Of a stretch of DNA of 43,080 bases, positions 9,425 through 17,481 are shown piece by piece. The notes beneath the pieces are model-generated. The model had not been told where the DNA came from, made no database searches, and saw nothing but the letters and a program-made list of their open reading frames with translations. This stretch comes from an uncultured SAR86 cluster bacterium (GTDB taxonomy: Bacteria; Pseudomonadota; Gammaproteobacteria; Magnimaribacterales; D2472). Numbering within the stretch: position 1 is the stretch's first letter; the number at the start of each line of letters is the position of its first letter. The position numbers and the translations under genes are program-made. Where the stretch lies: assembly GCA_902517505.1 (NCBI GenBank), contig CABYCL010000008.1, positions 1 through 43,080 of the forward strand, given 5' to 3'.

Positions 9425-9811
9425 ATGTCAAAAGAAATTATTTCAACAAAAAATGCACCTCAAGCAATAGGACCATATTCTCAAGCAGTTAAGACAGGAA
9501 ACTTAATGTTTATCTCTGGACAAATACCTTTAAATCCTGAAACAGGGGATTTAGTATCAGGATCCATAGAGGACGAAGCAAATCAAGTACTAAACAATAT
9601 TAAAAGTATTTGTGAAGCGGCTGGCAATAGCTTAGAAGATATTGTAAAAATAACAATTTTTCTTACAGATTTAGATAACTTTGCAACCGTAAATGAAGTT
9701 ATGAAAGAGCATTTTTCTGAACCATATCCTGCAAGAGCAACTATTGAGGTTTCAGGACTTCCACTAGGAGTAAATATAGAAATTGAGGCAATAGTATCAA
9801 CTAATGGCTAA
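9425..9811 (+). CDS. ridA: RidA family enamine/imine deaminase
   Basis: Hydrolyses reactive enamine/imine intermediates released by PLP enzymes; from this start 128 aa, exactly the family size. Seen: NAPQAIGPYSQAV near residue 10, ISGQIPLNPETG near residue 31, and the C-terminal PARATIEVSGLPLG with the conserved Arg near residue 103. The frame is open back to an ATG at 9341; the extra 28 residues are hydrophobic and would resemble a signal anchor, but the ribosome site at 9410-9415 and family length support 9425. spoT followed by a RidA gene is also seen in Pseudomonas. It overlaps pyrB by 8 bases. Confidence 0.92.
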   Translation: MSKEIISTKNAPQAIGPYSQAVKTGNLMFISGQIPLNPETGDLVSGSIEDEANQVLNNIKSICEAAGNSLEDIVKITIFLTDLDNFATVNEVMKEHFSEPYPARATIEVSGLPLGVNIEIEAIVSTNG

Positions 9812-10709
9812 AAATCTTCTTTCAATTAGCGACCTATCTAAACAAGATATGTTAGATCTAATAGAATTTTCCAATAATTTTATCGATGATCAAGGTAATT
9901 TTAGAAAAGAAGATCTTTTCCCAGACAAAATAGTAGCAAATGTTTTTTGTGAACCAAGTACTAGAACCAAATCATCCTTTGCAATAGCTGCCAGCAATCT
10001 TGGATGTTCTGTAATTGATTTTGATATCAATACCTCTTCTATTCAAAAGGGAGAGTCTATATATGAAACTGTTGATGCCCTTAATCTTATGGGTGTTGAT
10101 CTATGTGTCTTAAGACATCCCGAATCTGTTATTAGGGAGTTAGCAGAATCTTTGCCAAAGATGTCTTTTGTAAATGCAGGAGAGGGCTCTATATCTCATC
10201 CAACTCAAGCGCTCTTAGATATGAAAACAATAATAGATCATAAGAATTCTTTAGATAATTTAAATATTGTAATTATTGGAGACTTGGATCATTCACGAGT
10301 CACTTCGTCTTTTGTTGAAGGCATTGCAAATTTCGATATTGGCTCTTTAACATTGTGCGGGCATCCTGAGATGTGCACAAATTATCAAAATCCTAAAACG
10401 GGTAACTACGAATCAGATATGAACAAGGCTTTACAAGACGCAGATGTTGTTATGACTCTTAGGATTCAACATGAAAGATTTGAAAATGAATTAAATCTTG
10501 ATTTAGAAACATACAAATCCTCTTATCAGCTTTCATCAGAAAAACTTGAATCCGCAAAAGGCGATGTTATTGTGATGCATCCAGGACCAGTGAACTATAT
10601 TGAAATCACTGAAGCTGTCTATGATTCAGAGAACTCAGTAATTAGACAACAGATTGCAAATGGAGTTGCAGTTAGGATGGCAGTCTTATCAAGATTTCTG
10701 GGAAGCTAA
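9804..10709 (+). CDS. pyrB: Aspartate carbamoyltransferase catalytic subunit
   Basis: Condenses carbamoyl phosphate and aspartate in pyrimidine synthesis; 301 aa. The carbamoyl-phosphate loop FCEPSTRTKSSF lies near residues 47-58, HPTQALLD near 132, and the C-terminal VMHPGPVN loop is present. No pyrI regulatory subunit follows, and no inactive dihydroorotase (pyrC') as in Pseudomonas is adjacent. The start overlaps ridA by 8 bases. Its 3' end overlaps the convergent ribE gene by 21 bases, so its transcript has no room for a conventional terminator before entering antisense sequence. Confidence 0.95.
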   Translation: MAKNLLSISDLSKQDMLDLIEFSNNFIDDQGNFRKEDLFPDKIVANVFCEPSTRTKSSFAIAASNLGCSVIDFDINTSSIQKGESIYETVDALNLMGVDLCVLRHPESVIRELAESLPKMSFVNAGEGSISHPTQALLDMKTIIDHKNSLDNLNIVIIGDLDHSRVTSSFVEGIANFDIGSLTLCGHPEMCTNYQNPKTGNYESDMNKALQDADVVMTLRIQHERFENELNLDLETYKSSYQLSSEKLESAKGDVIVMHPGPVNYIEITEAVYDSENSVIRQQIANGVAVRMAVLSRFLGS

Positions 10710-11300
10710 AGTATTCTTAACTGTTTCAACAATAGCAATTGTGTTTTGATCAATTTCTACATTTACTAGGGAATCTTTTTTAAGATTTTTTAGATTAGTT
10801 ACTGATAATGTTTCTGGAATTAGATGAATATAAAATGAATCTTTGTTAACTTTTCCAAGAGTAAGACTACACCCATTTATTCCTATGTAGCCTTTTTCAA
10901 AAATATATTCTTTAAATTTGGCAGAAAATTTAATAAGAATATCCCCAGTTGAATCTTTAAAGGAAGTCTTGATAACTTTTCCTGTGAAATGAATATGACC
11001 TGACATTAAATGACCGCCAACTTCTGTTGAAGTATTTATTGATCTTTCCAAATTTACAAGAGAGCCTCTTGAAAGCGTTTTGAGGTTTGTTCTTTTAAGA
11101 GTTTCTTCAATAACATCAAATCGTAATTTATTTTTACCATTATCTAATGAAGTTAAACAGACACCATCAACAGAAATACTGGCGCCTTTCTTTAATTTTT
11201 TATTGAAATTCTTTGGAGCAGATATTTCAAAAGTAATGTGATCTTTTTTTGTTATTATTTTTGAGACTTTACCAGTGCCTTGAACAATCCCAGAAAACAT
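10689..11300 (-). CDS. ribE: Riboflavin synthase alpha chain
   Basis: Dismutates two molecules of 6,7-dimethyl-8-ribityllumazine to riboflavin; 203 aa, near the usual 205-215. It starts with the diagnostic MFSGIVQGTGKV and consists of two lumazine-binding repeats, the first with SISVDGVCLTS near residue 41 and the second with IGINGCSLTLG near residue 139; GGHLMSGHIHFTG links them. No other rib gene and no FMN riboswitch is adjacent. It is the last gene of the rpsU run, one base after pyrE, and its end overlaps pyrB on the other strand. Confidence 0.95.
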   Translation of the reverse strand: MFSGIVQGTGKVSKIITKKDHITFEISAPKNFNKKLKKGASISVDGVCLTSLDNGKNKLRFDVIEETLKRTNLKTLSRGSLVNLERSINTSTEVGGHLMSGHIHFTGKVIKTSFKDSTGDILIKFSAKFKEYIFEKGYIGINGCSLTLGKVNKDSFYIHLIPETLSVTNLKNLKKDSLVNVEIDQNTIAIVETVKNTLASQKS

Positions 11301-11939
11301 TTATGCGCTCCAAGTTTCTCTATATTTATTTAATTGAGATAGATAGCTATTAAATTTAGACTCTTTCTCAACAAATGTAATTAATGTATCCAAGTTGACT
11401 ATTGACTCAACCCTAAGATTAAATTCATTTTTAAGCTCTTCACTTGATGAGATTTCAGATTGTCCCTTTTCTTGCCTATCCAATCCAACAATAAAACATG
11501 CAGGAATTGCATCCAGGCTATGTATTGATTCAATAGATTCTCTTCCCGCTGTTCCTGCTGATAGAACATCATCAATAATCAAAACTTTCCCTTTAGGATT
11601 TGCTCCAATAATATTTCCACCTTCACCATGATTTTTTTCTTCCTTTCTATTAAATGATAGTGGATAATTTTTTCCTCGCTCACTGAACAAGGCTGCCACT
11701 ATAGAGCCAAGAAATATTCCTTTGTATGCAGGACCATAAATACAATCAAAATCTAAATTTTTATCATTTATGGCGTCAACATAACACTTTGCAAGCTCAT
11801 ATAAATTAAACCCATTTAGCATATTTGCTGCATTGAAAAAATATGGGCTTAGCCTTCCTGATTTTAGTTTAAATTCTCCAAATTGAAGGGCTTTAGCCTT
11901 AATTGCTAAATTTAAAAATGATTGTTGATAGTCTTTCAC
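11301..11939 (-). CDS. pyrE: Orotate phosphoribosyltransferase
   Basis: Transfers ribose phosphate from PRPP to orotate in pyrimidine synthesis; 212 aa (E. coli 213). LKSGRLSPYFFNA near residue 24 is the orotate/PRPP segment, YGPAYKGI near residue 69 is the substrate loop, and VLIIDDVLSAGTA near residue 118 is the PRPP-binding motif with the adjacent Asp pair. It directly abuts rph upstream, as in E. coli where rph and pyrE form an operon; the E. coli rph-pyrE attenuator has no equivalent space here because the genes touch. Confidence 0.95.
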   Translation of the reverse strand: MKDYQQSFLNLAIKAKALQFGEFKLKSGRLSPYFFNAANMLNGFNLYELAKCYVDAINDKNLDFDCIYGPAYKGIFLGSIVAALFSERGKNYPLSFNRKEEKNHGEGGNIIGANPKGKVLIIDDVLSAGTAGRESIESIHSLDAIPACFIVGLDRQEKGQSEISSSEELKNEFNLRVESIVNLDTLITFVEKESKFNSYLSQLNKYRETWSA

Positions 11940-12644
11940 TTATTTAATGCAAGCTTTTTGTTTTTTAATTATTTCAGCAATTGCTAAACTGCCCATTTCA
12001 AGCATATCACTAAGTTCATTTTTTGAAAAAGGAGCATCTTCAGCAGTTCCTTGAATCTCAATCAATTCATCTTTATCGTTCATTACAATATTTAGATCAG
12101 TGTCTGCAGTGCTGTCTTCATCATAATTGAGATCTAACAAAATTTTATTATCTTTTATACCCATTGATACAGCGGCAACAAAAGACTTGATCGCTCTTTG
12201 GTCGTCATGATGATTTCTTATGGCTAAAAAAAGTGCCACACAACCACCTGTAATAGAAGCCGTTCGTGTTCCTCCATCTGCTTGAATTACATCACAGTCA
12301 ACATTAATAGTTTTACCTTTGAGATATTTCAGATCGACAGCTTGCCTCAAAGATCTTCCAATTAACCTTTGAATTTCTTGAGTTCTACCACTTTGCTTGC
12401 CTCTGGCTGCTTCTCTTCCCATTCTTTCATTGGTAGACCTTGGCAACATTCCATATTCACCTGTAACCCAACCTTCATCAGAGTTTTTCATCCATCTGGG
12501 TACATTATTTTCAATTGATGCATTGCAAATAACTTTTGTATTACCAAAAGAAATTAATGCTGAACCCTCCGCATGAATGTTGATATTAGTTTCTATAGAG
12601 ATATCTCTTAGTTGATTGTGATTGCGGTCTTCGTTTCTTGCCAT
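11940..12644 (-). CDS. rph: Ribonuclease PH
   Basis: Phosphorolytic 3'-5' exoribonuclease that trims tRNA precursors; 234 aa (about 238 usual). Seen: [19 protein letters not shown] near residues 67-85, [15 protein letters not shown] following, and [19 protein letters not shown] around residues 117-135, which includes the phosphate-binding and catalytic region. The reading frame is intact, unlike the frameshifted rph of E. coli K-12 laboratory strains. It lies between yqeY and pyrE in the rpsU run. Confidence 0.95.
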   Translation of the reverse strand: MARNEDRNHNQLRDISIETNINIHAEGSALISFGNTKVICNASIENNVPRWMKNSDEGWVTGEYGMLPRSTNERMGREAARGKQSGRTQEIQRLIGRSLRQAVDLKYLKGKTINVDCDVIQADGGTRTASITGGCVALFLAIRNHHDDQRAIKSFVAAVSMGIKDNKILLDLNYDEDSTADTDLNIVMNDKDELIEIQGTAEDAPFSKNELSDMLEMGSLAIAEIIKKQKACIK

Positions 12645-12654
12645 TTTAAAATGT

Positions 12655-13098
12655 CTAAGAAAGCTCTTCTTTTACAATTTTGCTTACCATTCCCATATCT
12701 GCAGAACCTGCTAACGATGTCTTAAGCATTCCCATTACTTTTCCAATATCTTGCATTGAACTTGCCCCAGTTCCTTGAATAGCTTCTTGAACTTTTGATT
12801 TAACTTCTTCTTCGCTTAGTTGTTGTGGTTTATATTTAGATAGTATTTGAACTTCTTGTTCTTCCTTATCAGCCAAATCATCCCTACCACCATCTCTAAA
12901 TTGAGATATAGAATCATTTCTTTGTTTAATCATTTTATTGATGATTTGGAGTGCTTTAGCATCATCAACTTCTTCTTTATTGTCTATCTCAAAACGTTGC
13001 ACTTCTGACAAAAACATTCTTATGGTATCTCTTACCAAATCATTTTTATCAAGCATTGCTTGCTTAAGGTCTTTCTTTATATCAGATATAAGTGCCAA
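12655..13098 (-). CDS. GatB/YqeY domain protein
   Basis: A 147-aa protein of the YqeY family, which shares a domain with the tail of GatB and GatE and may interact with tRNA; molecular role not settled. Seen: the helical N-terminus [16 protein letters not shown], then [11 protein letters not shown], and the C-terminal stretch with [17 protein letters not shown] near residue 110, all typical. It starts two bases after rpsU, an arrangement common in proteobacteria, where rpsU-yqeY often precedes dnaG-rpoD. Here rph follows instead. Confidence 0.9.
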   Translation of the reverse strand: MALISDIKKDLKQAMLDKNDLVRDTIRMFLSEVQRFEIDNKEEVDDAKALQIINKMIKQRNDSISQFRDGGRDDLADKEEQEVQILSKYKPQQLSEEEVKSKVQEAIQGTGASSMQDIGKVMGMLKTSLAGSADMGMVSKIVKEELS

Positions 13099-13100
13099 AA

Positions 13101-13316
13101 TTATCTAGATCTTGATCTAGGGAATGAAAATTTCCTATTGGTTTTTCTAGCTCTTTTAACAGCAGCTGCCATTAAACGCTTTCTTTTTTCAGTTGGCTTT
13201 TCATAAAACTCTCTAGCTCTAATTTCAGGAACTATTGCTGCTTTTTCGCAAGCACGTTTGAATTTCCTCAAACCAATATCAAAATGTTCTGTTTCTTTTA
13301 TAATAATTGAAGGCAT
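13101..13316 (-). CDS. rpsU: 30S ribosomal protein S21
   Basis: Small-subunit protein important for translation initiation; 71 aa, the E. coli length. The sequence reads [20 protein letters not shown], then the basic segment with [13 protein letters not shown] and an Arg-rich tail ending RSRSR, all typical. No Shine-Dalgarno is visible before the ATG at 13316, and the predicted promoter gives a leader of only a few bases. It heads a five-gene run (rpsU, yqeY, rph, pyrE, ribE) without dnaG or rpoD. Confidence 0.95.
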   Translation of the reverse strand: MPSIIIKETEHFDIGLRKFKRACEKAAIVPEIRAREFYEKPTEKRKRLMAAAVKRARKTNRKFSFPRSRSR

Positions 13317-13328
13317 AATGTGTCGCGT

Positions 13329-13357
13329 AGTTTAGGCTTTTATTAACATTTTTGCAA
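13329..13357 (-). promoter_or_regulatory. Candidate sigma70 promoter for the rpsU run
   Basis: On the minus strand, TTGCAA (13352-13357) and TAAACT (13329-13334) are separated by exactly 17 bases. The start point would fall near 13322, only about 6 bases before the rpsU ATG. Confidence 0.45.
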
Positions 13358-13365
13358 AACTTTTT

Positions 13366-14370
13366 ATGAAAACTTTAGGAATTGAAACTTCTTGTGATGA
13401 AACCGCTGTAGCCATCTATGATTCAAATGATGGAATTATAGGTGAGTCTATCCATAGTCAAATGAAAATGCATGCTGAATATGGAGGAGTGGTCCCTGAG
13501 TTAGCTTCAAGAGATCACTGTCTTAAGATAGTTGATGTTCTTGAAGATGCCTTAGGTAATCATTCAATTGATAGCATTGATCAGATAGCTTATACCTCTG
13601 GTCCAGGTTTGTTAGGAGCTTTATTAATAGGAGAAAGTTTTGCTCAAGGGCTATCAACAGCTTTAAATATTCCATTAATTCCTATAAACCATCTTGAAGG
13701 TCATTTAATGTCTCCTATGATGGAGTTTCCAGAAATTAAAATGCCCTTTATATGTTTATTGGTCTCTGGTGGTCACAGCATGATTGTAGATGTAATAGAA
13801 AAGGGTAATTACAAAATTATTGGGCAGTCACAAGATGATGCAGTTGGAGAGGCATTTGATAAGGTAGCAAAATTACTTGATCTTCCTTATCCAGGAGGAC
13901 CACATATAGAAAAATTAGCTTTAGAAGGAGATCCAAATTCTTATGATTTCCCAAGACCTATGATTCACAGCGATAATCTTGATATGAGCTTGAGTGGTTT
14001 GAAAACCTCAGTCCTGTATACAGTGCAAAAAATTAAGAACTTAGATCATAATAAAAAAGTAGATATAGCAGCATCATTTCAGCAAGCAGTTACAGACCTT
14101 TTAGTGGCAAAAATAACAAGAGCTATTGAAGAGACAAATAGAAAAGAGGTGATTATTGCTGGAGGGGTTGCTGCAAATAAATTTATAAGAAGTGAATTTA
14201 AAAAACTTGAAGGCTTACTTGGTATCAAAGTTTATTACCCTGATTTAAAATATTGCGGTGATAATGCTTCCATGATCGCTTTTGTAGGGTCTATGATGCA
14301 TGCTGAAAAGAAAGGTAACAATTCTTCACAAGTTAGAGCTAGATGGCCATTAGATGAGTTAAAGAAATGA
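13366..14370 (+). CDS. tsaD: tRNA N6-threonylcarbamoyladenosine transferase TsaD
   Basis: Transfers the threonylcarbamoyl group to A37 of tRNAs decoding ANN codons, acting with TsaB, TsaC and TsaE (none in this window). 334 aa, usual length 337. Seen: MKTLGIETSCDETAVA at the start, the metal-binding HLEGH motif at residues 109-113, LLVSGGHS near 126, and VIIAGGVAANK near residue 263. It diverges from rpsU across a 49-bp gap, as in many Gammaproteobacteria. Its stop overlaps the folB start by four bases (ATGA), so it begins a four-gene unit. Confidence 0.96.
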   Translation: MKTLGIETSCDETAVAIYDSNDGIIGESIHSQMKMHAEYGGVVPELASRDHCLKIVDVLEDALGNHSIDSIDQIAYTSGPGLLGALLIGESFAQGLSTALNIPLIPINHLEGHLMSPMMEFPEIKMPFICLLVSGGHSMIVDVIEKGNYKIIGQSQDDAVGEAFDKVAKLLDLPYPGGPHIEKLALEGDPNSYDFPRPMIHSDNLDMSLSGLKTSVLYTVQKIKNLDHNKKVDIAASFQQAVTDLLVAKITRAIEETNRKEVIIAGGVAANKFIRSEFKKLEGLLGIKVYYPDLKYCGDNASMIAFVGSMMHAEKKGNNSSQVRARWPLDELKK

Positions 14371-14714
14371 AAGATATTATTTATATTAAAGATTTAAGAG
14401 TTAAAACAATTATTGGGATTTTTGATTGGGAAAGAAAAACCAAACAAGAAGTAAGCATAGATATGGAATTTCCTTTTGATTGTAAGAAGGCCGCAAAAAA
14501 AGACTCCATAGAGGACACCATCGATTACAAGACTATTTGTAAGGGTGTAATAAAGTTTGTAGAAGAATCTTCATTTCAGCTTCAGGAATCTTTGGCTGAA
14601 GGAATCGCATCGCTTGTAAAAGATACTTATGGAGTTGAATCTATTAAATTACGAGTATCCAAGCCTGGCGCGCTTCGAGGTGCAAAAGATGTTGGCCTTA
14701 TAATTCATAGATAA
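14367..14714 (+). CDS. folB: Dihydroneopterin aldolase
   Basis: Cleaves dihydroneopterin to 6-hydroxymethyl-dihydropterin in folate synthesis; 115 aa, normal size. Seen: the N-terminus DIIYIKDLRVKTIIGIFDWE with the conserved Glu, DTIDYKTICKGV near residue 50 with the Tyr, SFQLQESLAEGIA near 70, and the C-terminal KPGALRGAKDVGL with the catalytic Lys. It overlaps tsaD by four bases and folK by one, so its product passes straight to FolK in the pathway. Confidence 0.93.
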   Translation: MKDIIYIKDLRVKTIIGIFDWERKTKQEVSIDMEFPFDCKKAAKKDSIEDTIDYKTICKGVIKFVEESSFQLQESLAEGIASLVKDTYGVESIKLRVSKPGALRGAKDVGLIIHR

Positions 14715-15091
14715 TGAAATATTTTTTATCCTTAGGAAGCAATATTAATGCAGAGGAGAATTTAGAATTCGCATTTAAAGAACTTAAAAAAATACTTTCA
14801 AATGTTAAATCCTCATCAATCCATCAAACAAAAGCAGAAGGCTTTGAAGGCGATGATTTTTTGAATTCAGTAGTGTGTGGAAATTCTGAATTGGATTTTA
14901 ATGATCTTAATAAAAAGCTTAAATTAATTGAGGATATTGCAGGAAGAAATAGAGATGCTCCCAAGTTCAGTGCTAGGACTCTTGATATAGATATAGTTCT
15001 TCAAATTGATGATAATGATGAGATATTGTTTGAAAGTGACGAAGTTCAAAAATATAATTTCGTATCTGCACCTTTAAAAGAATTAATTTAA
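14714..15091 (+). CDS. folK: Short 2-amino-4-hydroxy-6-hydroxymethyldihydropteridine pyrophosphokinase
   Basis: Pyrophosphorylates 6-hydroxymethyl-dihydropterin before it is joined to p-aminobenzoate. Only 125 aa against about 160 in E. coli. Kept: the N-terminal FLSLGSNI, FLNSVV near residue 54, and the core GRNRDAPKFSARTLDIDI, with R78, R80, R88 and the Mg-binding D91 and D93 (E. coli R82, R84, R92, D95, D97). Phe85 stands where Trp89 is usual, and the downstream HP..R loop carrying H115 and R121 is missing; only YNFVSAPLKEL remains. Frame and neighbours argue for a real gene, not a pseudogene. Activity is plausible but not assured. Confidence 0.85.
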   Translation: MKYFLSLGSNINAEENLEFAFKELKKILSNVKSSSIHQTKAEGFEGDDFLNSVVCGNSELDFNDLNKKLKLIEDIAGRNRDAPKFSARTLDIDIVLQIDDNDEILFESDEVQKYNFVSAPLKELI

Positions 15092-15696
15092 TGAAAACAA
15101 AAAGATTTTTAAGAAATTTTCATAGGTATTTAAGTATATTTGTTTCAATACAGTTATTGTTATGGACAATATCTGGAATCTACTTCGCTTACAACAAAAT
15201 TGAATTGGTAAGAGGTGAGCAGTATCGTCTTCCCAAAGATATAGAGTATAGAATTTTTGATAGGCTTGGGTCTTCAGTGATTGAGACTATCCAAGATGGT
15301 AAAAAAAGTTATAAAAGTTATCCCGAAGGCGATATTATAAAACCTCTTACAAAAGAGGAGGCTTTAGAAATAACATCCCGAAAAACAACCTTAAATCCAA
15401 TTGAAGTCACTCTTGTAAAAGAACTTTATCCTGGATCTGAATATAGAGGAGACTTACCTGTATACAAGGTTGAAACAGATACCAAAGATAGTATCAATGT
15501 ATATGTTGGATATATGACCGGTGACATCGGATCAATAAGATCTGACTCTTGGAGAATATGGGACTTCTTATGGTCCCTTCACATAATGGATTATCGAGAA
15601 AGAGATAATATAAATAATATTTTGCTAAAAATCTTGTCCGTGCTTGCACTTGTCACATCAATTTCTGGAATAACACTTTTCTTCGTTAAAAGATAA
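15091..15696 (+). CDS. PepSY-type membrane protein
   Basis: A 201-aa inner-membrane protein of the PepSY-associated TM type. Seen: basic KTKRFLRNFHRYL then a membrane helix at about residues 14-34 with the typical LLWTISGIYF, an extracytoplasmic region of about 140 residues, the motif WDFLWSLHIMDY near residue 160, and a second helix at about 180-198 (LSVLALVTSISGITLFF). HRYL and W..LH..D are characteristic of this family, some members of which are linked to iron or siderophore reduction; here no such neighbours exist. It starts one base into the folK stop and ends four bases from a convergent gene. Confidence 0.82.
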   Translation: MKTKRFLRNFHRYLSIFVSIQLLLWTISGIYFAYNKIELVRGEQYRLPKDIEYRIFDRLGSSVIETIQDGKKSYKSYPEGDIIKPLTKEEALEITSRKTTLNPIEVTLVKELYPGSEYRGDLPVYKVETDTKDSINVYVGYMTGDIGSIRSDSWRIWDFLWSLHIMDYRERDNINNILLKILSVLALVTSISGITLFFVKR

Positions 15697-15700
15697 CAAC

Positions 15701-16756
15701 TTATTTAAGAAAATTCTCTTCAATAATTGACCATGCTGCTGATGACAGAGGATAAACCATGTTTCCTCTTTCTTCAGCATGCTTTGATGCTGCAGTTCCA
15801 TCTCTTACTCGCCCTAAAATACCTTGTAAAATTCCTGCAATTTTAAACATGTTAAAGGCCATATAGAATTCCCAATTTTTTGAAAGATCTTTGCCTGTAT
15901 TTTTACAGTACATTTCCATGTACTCTTTTTCATTAGGTACTCCAAGATCTTTAAGTTTAGCTTCATCCCAAAAAGCTTCTTGATTCCGCCATGAAAGGCA
16001 ATGGTAACTGAAGTCTGCAATGGGGTGTCCTAATGTAGATAGCTCCCAATCAAGGATTCCTATGACCTGGTTATTTTTCAATATCATATTATCTAATCTG
16101 TAATCACCATGAACGATAGTAGTTTCATCATCATCCGGTATATTTTTAGGAAGCCATTCAATTAAATTATTCATAGCTTCAATATCATCAGTTTCAGATG
16201 CTCTATATTGTTTTGACCATCTTGAAACTTGTCTAGCCACATAATTTCCGGGCTTACCATAGTCTTCTAATCCTATTTTTTTGTAATCAACGCTATGGAG
16301 TTTAGCTAAAGTTTTATTTTTATTTTGATATATCTCAGTTCTATCTTTATTGGTCACTGATGGGATCATAGGATCCCAAAAAAGATCTCCATCAAGAAAA
16401 TCCATAACAAAAAATGCTGTGCCAGCAACATCATCATCCTCGCAAAGACCATAAGTTTTTGGAACTGGAACATCAGTTTCATATAACGCAGTTATAACCT
16501 TATATTCTCTATCTACTGCATGCGCAGATGGTAATAGTTTTCCAGGTGGTTTACGTCTTAAAACAAGACTTTTTGTATCAGTAGTAATTTTATATGTTGG
16601 ATTAGATTGACCGCCTTTAAACTGCTCAATAGAGTTAATCTTTCCAGCCCCGGAAACAAATTCATCAATCCATGGCTGCAATTTTGATGCTTCAATTGTT
16701 AGATGTTCAGCAACCTCTTTTGTACCAGAGAACTTTGCATCATCAAGTGGCTCCAT
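15701..16756 (-). CDS. APH-family phosphotransferase, ACAD10/11 type
   Basis: A 351-aa kinase-like protein resembling the aminoglycoside-phosphotransferase domain of ACAD10/ACAD11. Seen: LRRKPPGKLLPSAHAVDREY near residues 66-85 (diagnostic of this subgroup), the catalytic loop VHGDYRLDNMI near residue 219, and the metal-binding GILDWELSTLGHPIADF near residue 237. Relatives are thought to phosphorylate hydroxyacyl substrates or related metabolites in fatty acid catabolism; the substrate here is unknown and antibiotic resistance is unlikely. It is the last gene of the long minus-strand run, its ATG overlapping the stop of the folM-like gene (TAATG). Confidence 0.88.
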   Translation of the reverse strand: MEPLDDAKFSGTKEVAEHLTIEASKLQPWIDEFVSGAGKINSIEQFKGGQSNPTYKITTDTKSLVLRRKPPGKLLPSAHAVDREYKVITALYETDVPVPKTYGLCEDDDVAGTAFFVMDFLDGDLFWDPMIPSVTNKDRTEIYQNKNKTLAKLHSVDYKKIGLEDYGKPGNYVARQVSRWSKQYRASETDDIEAMNNLIEWLPKNIPDDDETTIVHGDYRLDNMILKNNQVIGILDWELSTLGHPIADFSYHCLSWRNQEAFWDEAKLKDLGVPNEKEYMEMYCKNTGKDLSKNWEFYMAFNMFKIAGILQGILGRVRDGTAASKHAEERGNMVYPLSSAAWSIIEENFLK

Positions 16757-17481
16757 TATAAAGATCTTCCTCCGTCAACCTTTATTATCTGACCAGTTAT
16801 ATATTCAGAATGAGCAAGGAACTTTACAGCTTCTGCAATATCTTGTTCTGAACCCATTCTATTAAGAGGAATAGTTTCAATTACTTTATTTTTTTGATCT
16901 TCAGTCCAAGTTATATCAGGTGGTTCAAGCATTGCCCCAGGCGCAATTGCATTTACTTTTATTTCAGGAGCAAGTTCCCTTGCAAGTCCTTTTGTAATTG
17001 CCTCTAGTCCTGCTTTGGCTGCAGAATATATTGAATAGTTTGGAACCCCTTTAGATAAATTTGTATCAGTTATATTGATGATTGAACCATTAGAAGCTTT
17101 TAATTTATCTTTTAAACCTTGTATTAAAAATAATGGACCTTTTAGGTTACTTCCAATTAATTTCTCCCAATGATCATCTGAAATTTCTTCTATGGGAGTA
17201 GGATAAAAAGTTGAAGCGTTATTTACTAAAAGATCAAGGGAAGGGAAGATATCATCAATATCATTTAATATTTTTGTTATGTCCGCTTCTTTGTCTAGAT
17301 CTCCTTGTACAGTTCTCGCTGTATCAGGATTATCTTTATTTATTTTATTAGCAAGTTCGTCAGCATCTTTCTTAGATGAGTTGTAATGAATAATAATATT
17401 CCAACCTAAATCTTTGAAGGTTAAGGCTATAGCCTTACCAATTCTTTTAGCAGCTCCGGTTATAAATACAGTTTTGTTCAT
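16756..17481 (-). CDS. Pteridine/dihydromonapterin reductase-like SDR (FolM type)
   Basis: An NADPH-dependent short-chain dehydrogenase of 241 aa. TGAAKRIG (residues 9-16) has the Arg typical of NADPH-binding pteridine reductases. The catalytic YxxxK is Y152-K156, and the residue 13 before the Tyr is D139 rather than the Ser of ordinary SDRs; Asp at this place is the hallmark of PTR1 and FolM, so I call a pterin reductase. It may reduce dihydromonapterin or dihydrofolate. folB and folK lie close by on the opposite strand. It overlaps cca by four bases and the next gene by one. Confidence 0.82.
   Translation of the reverse strand: MNKTVFITGAAKRIGKAIALTFKDLGWNIIIHYNSSKKDADELANKINKDNPDTARTVQGDLDKEADITKILNDIDDIFPSLDLLVNNASTFYPTPIEEISDDHWEKLIGSNLKGPLFLIQGLKDKLKASNGSIINITDTNLSKGVPNYSIYSAAKAGLEAITKGLARELAPEIKVNAIAPGAMLEPPDITWTEDQKNKVIETIPLNRMGSEQDIAEAVKFLAHSEYITGQIIKVDGGRSL

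Noticed and set aside
11301-11320. Possible FMN riboswitch before ribE
   Set aside because: ribE starts one base from the pyrE stop; there is no leader in which an aptamer could fold.
15701-16756. Aminoglycoside resistance gene
   Set aside because: The APH-like protein has the LRRKPPGKLLPSAHAVDREY motif of the ACAD10/11 subgroup, which are metabolic kinases, not resistance enzymes.
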